DNA of 62,000 nucleotides from Cristatella mucedo (lineage: Eukaryota > Bryozoa > Phylactolaemata > Cristatellidae). Numbering within the stretch: position 1 is the first letter of the stretch; the number at the start of each line of letters is the position of its first letter. Shown in pieces: positions 57,385-62,000 of this stretch. A program made the position numbers and the translations under genes. The stretch lies in the NCBI GenBank assembly GCA_009760855.2, contig WPIO01000176.1, positions 420,001-482,000 on the forward strand, written 5' to 3'. Below the pieces are notes generated by a model that saw only the letters and a list, made by a program, of their open reading frames with translations, was not told the origin of the DNA and did not search any database.

Positions 57385-58255
57385 CAAAAATTGGAAATAT
57401 AGCCGTCAAAATGGGCTCGGCTAGTATACCTCCTACAGTATCAATATGAAATCTGGGGATTTGTGCTCTAAAGCGATGGACGACCTATACAGACGACCCT
57501 ATCATAGACGACCAATCAGCTATCATCACTTGACGACATCAGCTCAAAGCAAAGTTTGCCTGCTTTCAGCTACGTAACATTACAACCTGCAAAGATAGGG
57601 ATACCACGTCCAAGTTCGTCCGTGCATCTATGAAATCCCATTCTCACCTCCCGACATAAAGCCCGCTCACCGAGTTGATTGCATCGAAGTTCTTGCGAAC
57701 ATCGTATACGAAACGACACAGCTAAGTTTTTTCCGACTTCAATGTTTTATCGCTCACTTTAAGGTCCCTCCATTCTTTGGCTCCAGCCTACCTATCAGAT
57801 CTACTCCCCACCAGGCTACGCATCGTACCACCCGCTTTTCGGAATCAAAGTGTTTACCTGTACCTCATATTAACCTCAAATCCTTTGGAGACCGTGCCTT
57901 TAGTTCGTATGGTCTCAGAGCGTGGAACTCACTCCCGACTTGTGTCATAACATCCCCTGACTCGACCAAATTTAAAAAGAAATTAAAAACGCACCTATTT
58001 ATGGCAGCATTTAGTGGGTTCCTGTGATTCGTCCTTTATGTGTTTGTGAGTGTTGACGCTGTTGCATGCTGATACTAACCATATTTGCATGCTGACCCTG
58101 TGCATGTCACCCCTAACTATGTTATTGTTGCTTATAAAACATGATACCACTCAGCGTTTGATCGGGTTTCCTTTTCGGAAAATGTAAAGCACCTAGAAAG
58201 AGATTTAGTTCCCTGAGGGCACTTTATCAAGTGTATCATTATTGCTATCCTGTCA
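57385..58255 (+). mobile_element. LINE-alpha copy, diverged, with 3' end
   Basis: Forward strand. It starts at a SKIGNIAVKMGSASIPPTVSI-like stretch (equivalent to QKLERLTLKIGSASISPV). It passes decayed RT C-terminal sequence, then the 3' UTR (GCATGCTGACCCTGTGCATG) and the complete terminal hairpin AAAGCACCTAGAAAGAGATT / CCCTGAGGGCACTTTATCAA, ending TGTATCATTATTG. Confidence 0.88.
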
Positions 58256-58287
58256 CGACTTCTGTGTTTTACTACTTTATATATACG

Positions 58288-58445
58288 ATAGTTGATTTAG
58301 CAGCATCATTTCTATAGCGGCAAAGAGCCTCAACGGCTATCACTACCGTTGCAGTTGGCAATAAAGGGTCGCCCACTAGCAGGATTCGAACCCGCGACCT
58401 TGATCGTGAAGAGCGAGCACCTCACCTTCTGCGCTATCATGGTAC
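58288..58445 (-). mobile_element. SINE-beta copy
   Basis: Reverse orientation: TTGATTTAGCAGCATCATTT, GGCAAAGAGCCTCAACGGCT, AATAAAGGGTCGCCCACTAG, CAGGATTCGAACCCGCGACC, TTGATCGTGAAGAGCGAGCA. Confidence 0.9.
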
Positions 58446-58620
58446 TTAACAGCACGTCTTCCGGCCTGTGTAATTAGACGCTTCCAGTAGGTACAAAACT
58501 CTGCAGCTATGCTTTTCTGTCGTGAACGCCACAACTACCGTATGACACGACATCCAACCCACCCGCAGTGGTTCCCATCAAGCAGCCTATGGACTACAAG
58601 GTTTTGTCACGTTCTGCGCC

Positions 58621-58755
58621 TAGCCGGTTTGACCCAGTGGTTAAGGTGCTCGCCCCGATCAAGGTCTTGCCGATGTCCTGGGTTCGAGCCCCGTGAAGCA
58701 CCGAATAAACATTAGGTTCTCCTAGGGAGTCATACCAAATGAATTAAATTATATT
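58621..58755 (+). mobile_element. SINE-alpha copy, diverged
   Basis: TAGCCGGTTTGACCCAGTGG, TTAAGGTGCTCGCCCCGATC, TCCTGGGTTCGAGCCCCGTG, then a shortened tail ATAAACATTAGGTTCTCCTA and AATGAATTAAATTATA. Inserted in LINE-alpha. Confidence 0.88.
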
Positions 58756-59042
58756 TTTTTTACTTGTAGTTGCATTCTCTGGCTCCAGCCTATTCAAACT
58801 ATTCCCCAATCAGGCTGAACATCGAACTCAGCTCTCGGCAATCGGCTCCGCGAGCTCCAATTATTTAGCCATCCCTCGAACCAGCCTCAAATCCTTTGGA
58901 GACCGTGTCTTTAGTTTGTACTATCCTAATGTTTGGATTTCACTTCCGACTGACGTCCTAACACCCCTGACTTGATGAAATCTAAAAGGAAGCTGAAATG
59001 CACCTTTCCCTCACAGCGATTGTTGAATCCTTGTGCAATGTC

Positions 59043-59190
59043 GCCGAGCTGGTTTGGTCCAGCGGTTAAGGTGCTCGCCCCGACCAAGGTCTGACTGAGG
59101 TCGTGGGCTCGAGCCCCGAGGCATATGTGAAGCGCCTGACTAGTGATTAAGTTCTCTTGGGGCGCTATATATAAATGAAATGAATTATAT
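59043..59190 (+). mobile_element. SINE-alpha copy inserted into LINE-alpha
   Basis: Near full-length copy: GCCGAGCTGGTTTGGTCCAG to GAGATTAAGTTCTCTTGGGG, CGCTATATATAAATGAAATG. Flanked by short TTGTC/TGTCGC-type similarity that may be a target-site duplication. Confidence 0.93.
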
Positions 59191-59340
59191 TGTCGCTTGT
59201 ATGCTAATGCCAGATGACATTGTGCCTGTTATCAAAGCCAATTTGACGTACTTTATTTACATTACTTCTGAAGTGCCTAGAAAGAGATTTAGTTCTGTGA
59301 GGATGCTATACATATATATTCGTTTTATTATTAAAATTAT

Positions 59341-59490
59341 TACTATGTATTTAATTATTAATTCATTTGTAAAATATTTTATAATTAATGTACTTTATTT
59401 TTAAGTTATTGCACAGGAGCCGATGATAACGTTGTCAATGGACACCCGCATTGTTTGTAGACTCTGATTCTCAGCTACGGTTATCCTGTA
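59341..59490. other. Unassigned spacer
   Basis: AT-rich, nothing recognised. Confidence 0.4.
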
Positions 59491-59491
59491 G

Positions 59492-59660
59492 CTGTAATGG
59501 CTCACTAGGTAAGGCGGTTGCTTTTCACGACCTCGGCCCCAATGTCGTGGGTTCGAATCCTACGGTGGGCGATCCTTAATCGCCACTGGAAGCGGTGGTG
59601 ATAGCCGCAAAGGCTCTTCTGTCTCTATACAAAAAGAAGCTGCTAAATCAGCTAGCATTA
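59492..59660 (+). mobile_element. SINE-beta copy
   Basis: Near full-length: GCTGTAATGGCTCACTAGGT, AAGGCGGTTGCTTTTCACGA, CCCCAATGTCGTGGGTTCGA (palindrome arm mutated), TGGGCGATCCTTAATCGCCA, GCTGCTAAATCAGCTAGCAT. Confidence 0.95.
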
Positions 59661-59939
59661 GAGACTACACGAGCTGCATTGATGAGAACAATTTCCATCC
59701 CTATGAAAAGTACTACAGGTGAACCTATAATAGCACAGCCGATGGGTACCAACTTTGAGTGGCTGCCAGCCAGTATTACTCAAGTGGCGTGTCGCACGTC
59801 ACATCTTAAACCTTACGGGGATCTGGGCCGTTAGCATTGCATGGTCAAGCCACACCCAGCTAAGACTAGTCCTTTGCTGACCGGTGGTTTGAATGGCATT
59901 CAAAATCATGCTACTATGTTAGCTGCATCCAAGATAACT
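59661..59939. other. No gene recognised
   Basis: Nothing recognised. Confidence 0.4.
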
Positions 59940-60340
59940 GTAACCCACTACACAGATTTTCTGGTATAACCAAAACTCAGCACTTACAATTGGTGCAAAA
60001 CTCTGCAGCTATGCTTGTCTGCTGTGAGCATCAAGACTGCCACAGCGCACCACTTACCACCCATTCGAGCTGGCTCCACATCAAGCAGCCTATCGACTAC
60101 GAGATCACTGTCACTCGTGTCTGCGAAGGCATCGTACCACCCACAATTAATTCTTAATCAGTCGTTGAGCTGCGCCTTAAACCAGCCTCAACCCTTAGGA
60201 CACCGGGCGTTCAGTTCGTATGCTCCCAAAGCCTATAGCGCACTCCCGACTGATATCACAATATCCGCTGACTTGACGACATTGTAAAGGAGGCTAATAA
60301 ACAAATCACCTGTACCTCGCAGCACCTTCTGGCTACGTGT
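59940..60340 (+). mobile_element. LINE-alpha fragment, RT C-terminus
   Basis: Diverged forward copy: TTGGTGCAAAACTCTGCAGC, TATGCTTGTCTGCTGTGAGC, then GGACACCGGGCGTTCAGTTC, TATGCTCCCAAAGCCTATAG and the ORF end. No 3' hairpin. Confidence 0.8.
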
Positions 60341-60362
60341 GAATCTGTGCTTTTTGTGCTTA

Positions 60363-60460
60363 TGCTGCGGTTCGTGTTAATTATTTATTAATTAATTATA
60401 ATAATTTTAATCAATTAATTAAATTAGTATTATATTATATTATTATATATATATATATAT

Positions 60461-60492
<32 letters not shown>

Positions 60493-60557
60493 ATATTATA
60501 TTATTAATTAAATTATTTAATTAATTATAATTAATTAATGTTACTGCTGCGGTTCGT
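60363..60557. repeat. AT-rich core flanked by 13-bp direct repeats
   Basis: TGCTGCGGTTCGT occurs at 60363-60375 and 60545-60557. Between them lie about 170 bases of almost pure A/T with TTAATTAATTA and (TA)n blocks arranged in rough mirror symmetry. Confidence 0.85.
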
Positions 60558-60689
60558 ATTATCACAAAGAAACTGAGATTTTTCCTTTGCAGCATATCTA
60601 GATTGCATGGAAAAGGTTGGTTCAATTCTCTTTAGATTCAATAGAGATGTCTTACTGTTATTAAAATCTCAATTATTGTTACAATACAA

Positions 60690-61106
60690 TTAATATCCAT
60701 TTGCAACTCCACAAAGCCATAAGAACTGCTTGGTTGTTATGCTTGAGGTTGTTTACAGGTCGGAAAGTGTCTTTCAATGAGCACTCGGTAGCCAAGAGAT
60801 TTCATCTTACGCAACACAGAGGGAAGTGAAAAGCATGACTGAGCCAGTATGAAAACAGTCAAGGAAGTGAGTGGCGCGGAAGTAGTAGTGAATGGCGGCT
60901 AATATTAATAATAATATTAATCCATTCAATAAAGCGCCCTCCTAGAACTCAATCTCTTTCTAGGCGCTTTGCAATTGTTGCAAAGGAGGCTAAATAGGAC
61001 GTGCAGCGGTTGGCAGCCGGGAGAAAGAATTGTGCTACTTCTAATCTAGGCCCGGCAGAGCGAAAGCTTGCTAGCCAATAGTTTTTGAGGTCAGGAATGG
61101 AAGAGA
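60690..61106 (-). mobile_element. LINE-beta copy split by a LINE-alpha tail
   Basis: Reverse LINE-beta: AACTCCACAAAGCCATAAGA, ACTCGGTAGCCAAGAGATTT, GAAAGCATGACTGAGCCAGT-like, then after an interruption at about 60903-60987 it continues with GGCCCGGCAGAGCGAAAGCT and AATGGAAGAGATCGC. The right end meets a SINE-beta. Confidence 0.75.
60903..60987 (-). mobile_element. LINE-alpha 3' tail inserted in LINE-beta
   Basis: AATATTAATAATAATATTAA then AATAAAGCGCCCTCCTAGAA, CTCAATCTCTTTCTAGGCGC, TTTGCAATTGTTGCAAAGGA: the terminal 85 bases of LINE-alpha only. Confidence 0.85.
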
Positions 61107-61235
61107 TCGCTCCCGAGGTCGTGGGTTCGAATCCTGCGGTGGGCAATTATTTATTGCCACTGCAAACGGTGGTGATAGCCGTCAAGGCTCTTCTGTTGCT
61201 ATAAAAAAGGCTGTTAAATCAGCTAGCATTTATTT
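61107..61235 (+). mobile_element. SINE-beta copy, 5' truncated
   Basis: Starts inside the palindrome (CGCTCCCGAGGTCGTGGGTT) and runs to GGCTGTTAAATCAGCTAGCA; the A box is missing. Confidence 0.92.
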
Positions 61236-61239
61236 ATTG

Positions 61240-61935
61240 ATTATAGCAGCTAATGTATTTTCAGAAATGGGAAAGACTGACGCTCAGAATAGGCTCTGCC
61301 AGCATATCTCCAGTTGGATCAGCTCAAAATTTAGGCGTCATGTTCCAAAGTGACCTCTCGTTAGACAACCGCATCAGCTCCACAGTCAAGTCTACGTACT
61401 TTCAGCTACATGACATTGCTGAAATTCAGGCTTGTTTAGATAAGGATACCACGTCTAAGTTGGTCCATGCATTTGTGACATCCCGTCTTGATTTCTGTAA
61501 CTCACTGCTTGCTGGCCTACCAGCATGTGCAATCAGGAGATTGCAGCTGGTGCAAAACTCTGCAGCTAGGCTTGTCTGTCGTGAGCGTCGCAGTTGCCAC
61601 ATCACATCACTTCTCGCCGACCTGCACTGGCTACCAGTCAAGCAACAGATTGACATCAAGGTTTTGTCGCTCACTTTTAGGTCACTTTATTCTTTGGCTC
61701 CAGCCTATCTCTCAGATCTACTCTCCGACTAGGCCAAGCATCATGCCACCCACTTTTCGGAATCCAACAGTCTACAAATATCTTGTACAAACCTTAAAAT
61801 CCTTTGGAGACCGTGCATTTAGTTCGTATGCTCCCAAAGCCTGGAACTCCCTCCCGACTGGCGTCAGAACATCCCCTGACCTGACCACATTTAAAAAGAA
61901 CTTAAAAAGAATTGATAATTCTTTATTTACCAAGA
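61240..61935 (+). mobile_element. LINE-alpha copy, RT C-terminus
   Basis: Forward strand; the frame at 61253-61732 is open for 159 codons: WERLTLRIGSASISPVGSAQ, SDLSLDNRISSTVKS, HAFVTSRLDFCNSLLAGLPA, SCHITSLLADLHWLPVKQQ, APAYLSDLL. After a frameshift, FGDRAFSSYAPKAWNSLPTG follows. It ends near 61935 without the 3' hairpin. One of the least decayed copies in the window. Confidence 0.92.
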
Positions 61936-62000
61936 GGCCTCTAGCTCGATCGCAGTGCGACGGCAAGTGGCAGTTGCCAATATGCTTTCAAAAAGCGGCA
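61936..62000. other. Window end, nothing recognised
   Basis: Short unassigned sequence. Confidence 0.5.

Larger units (their letters stand above)
58480..59340 (+). mobile_element. LINE-alpha copy broken by two SINE-alpha insertions
   Basis: Pieces of one forward LINE-alpha: 58490-58620 (decayed SAARLVCRERRSC-type region), 58770-59040 (LAPA region, then CCTTTGGAGACCGTGTCTTT and the end of the ORF), and 59195-59340 (3' UTR, then AAGTGCCTAGAAAGAGATTT, AGTTCTGTGAGGATGCTATA). SINE-alpha copies sit between the pieces. Confidence 0.82.

Overview
The window is animal (metazoan) nuclear DNA, most likely from an invertebrate; the species cannot be told from the sequence. It contains one complete, well-supported host gene in the first 36 kb. 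The remaining 26 kb is a transposon-rich flank of nested LINE and SINE copies, with two or three small open reading frames I do not recognise. Reasons for calling it animal DNA: a 15-exon gene with GT/AG introns, long GA/CT, GACA and CAG microsatellites, CpG-rich islands, tRNA-headed SINEs, and LINEs of the CR1/L2 type.

Region 1-8760 has no gene I can support. It holds simple repeats and three GC- and CpG-rich blocks (about 2890-4110, 5100-6520 and 7560-8760). The last runs into exon 1 of the gene and is the likely promoter/5' leader area.

Region 8762-35874, + strand, is an UNC5 netrin receptor. Exon order gives signal peptide, two Ig domains, two thrombospondin type-1 repeats, one transmembrane helix, a proline-rich juxtamembrane region, ZU5, UPA and a death domain. 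All 15 exons join in phase (3366 nt from the preferred start at 8870, giving 1121 residues). Introns carry microsatellites, minisatellites and SINE/LINE pieces. A perfect six-unit heat-shock element lies in intron 7.

Region 35875-37260 is the GC-rich 3' flank, with a perfect 15-bp hairpin about 240 nt after the stop codon.

Region 37260-62000 is dominated by two LINE families, called here LINE-alpha and LINE-beta, and two tRNA-derived SINE families, SINE-alpha and SINE-beta. All are decayed and many are nested. The 3' end of SINE-alpha matches the 3' hairpin of LINE-alpha, so LINE-alpha (or a close relative) is probably the partner that mobilises it. Between the LINEs lie a 225-residue single-exon ORF (45913-46590) with a C-terminal PCNA-binding (PIP) motif and a basic 15-residue tandem repeat, an unrecognised 139-residue minus-strand ORF (47671-48090), and a candidate 52-codon exon (39816-39971).
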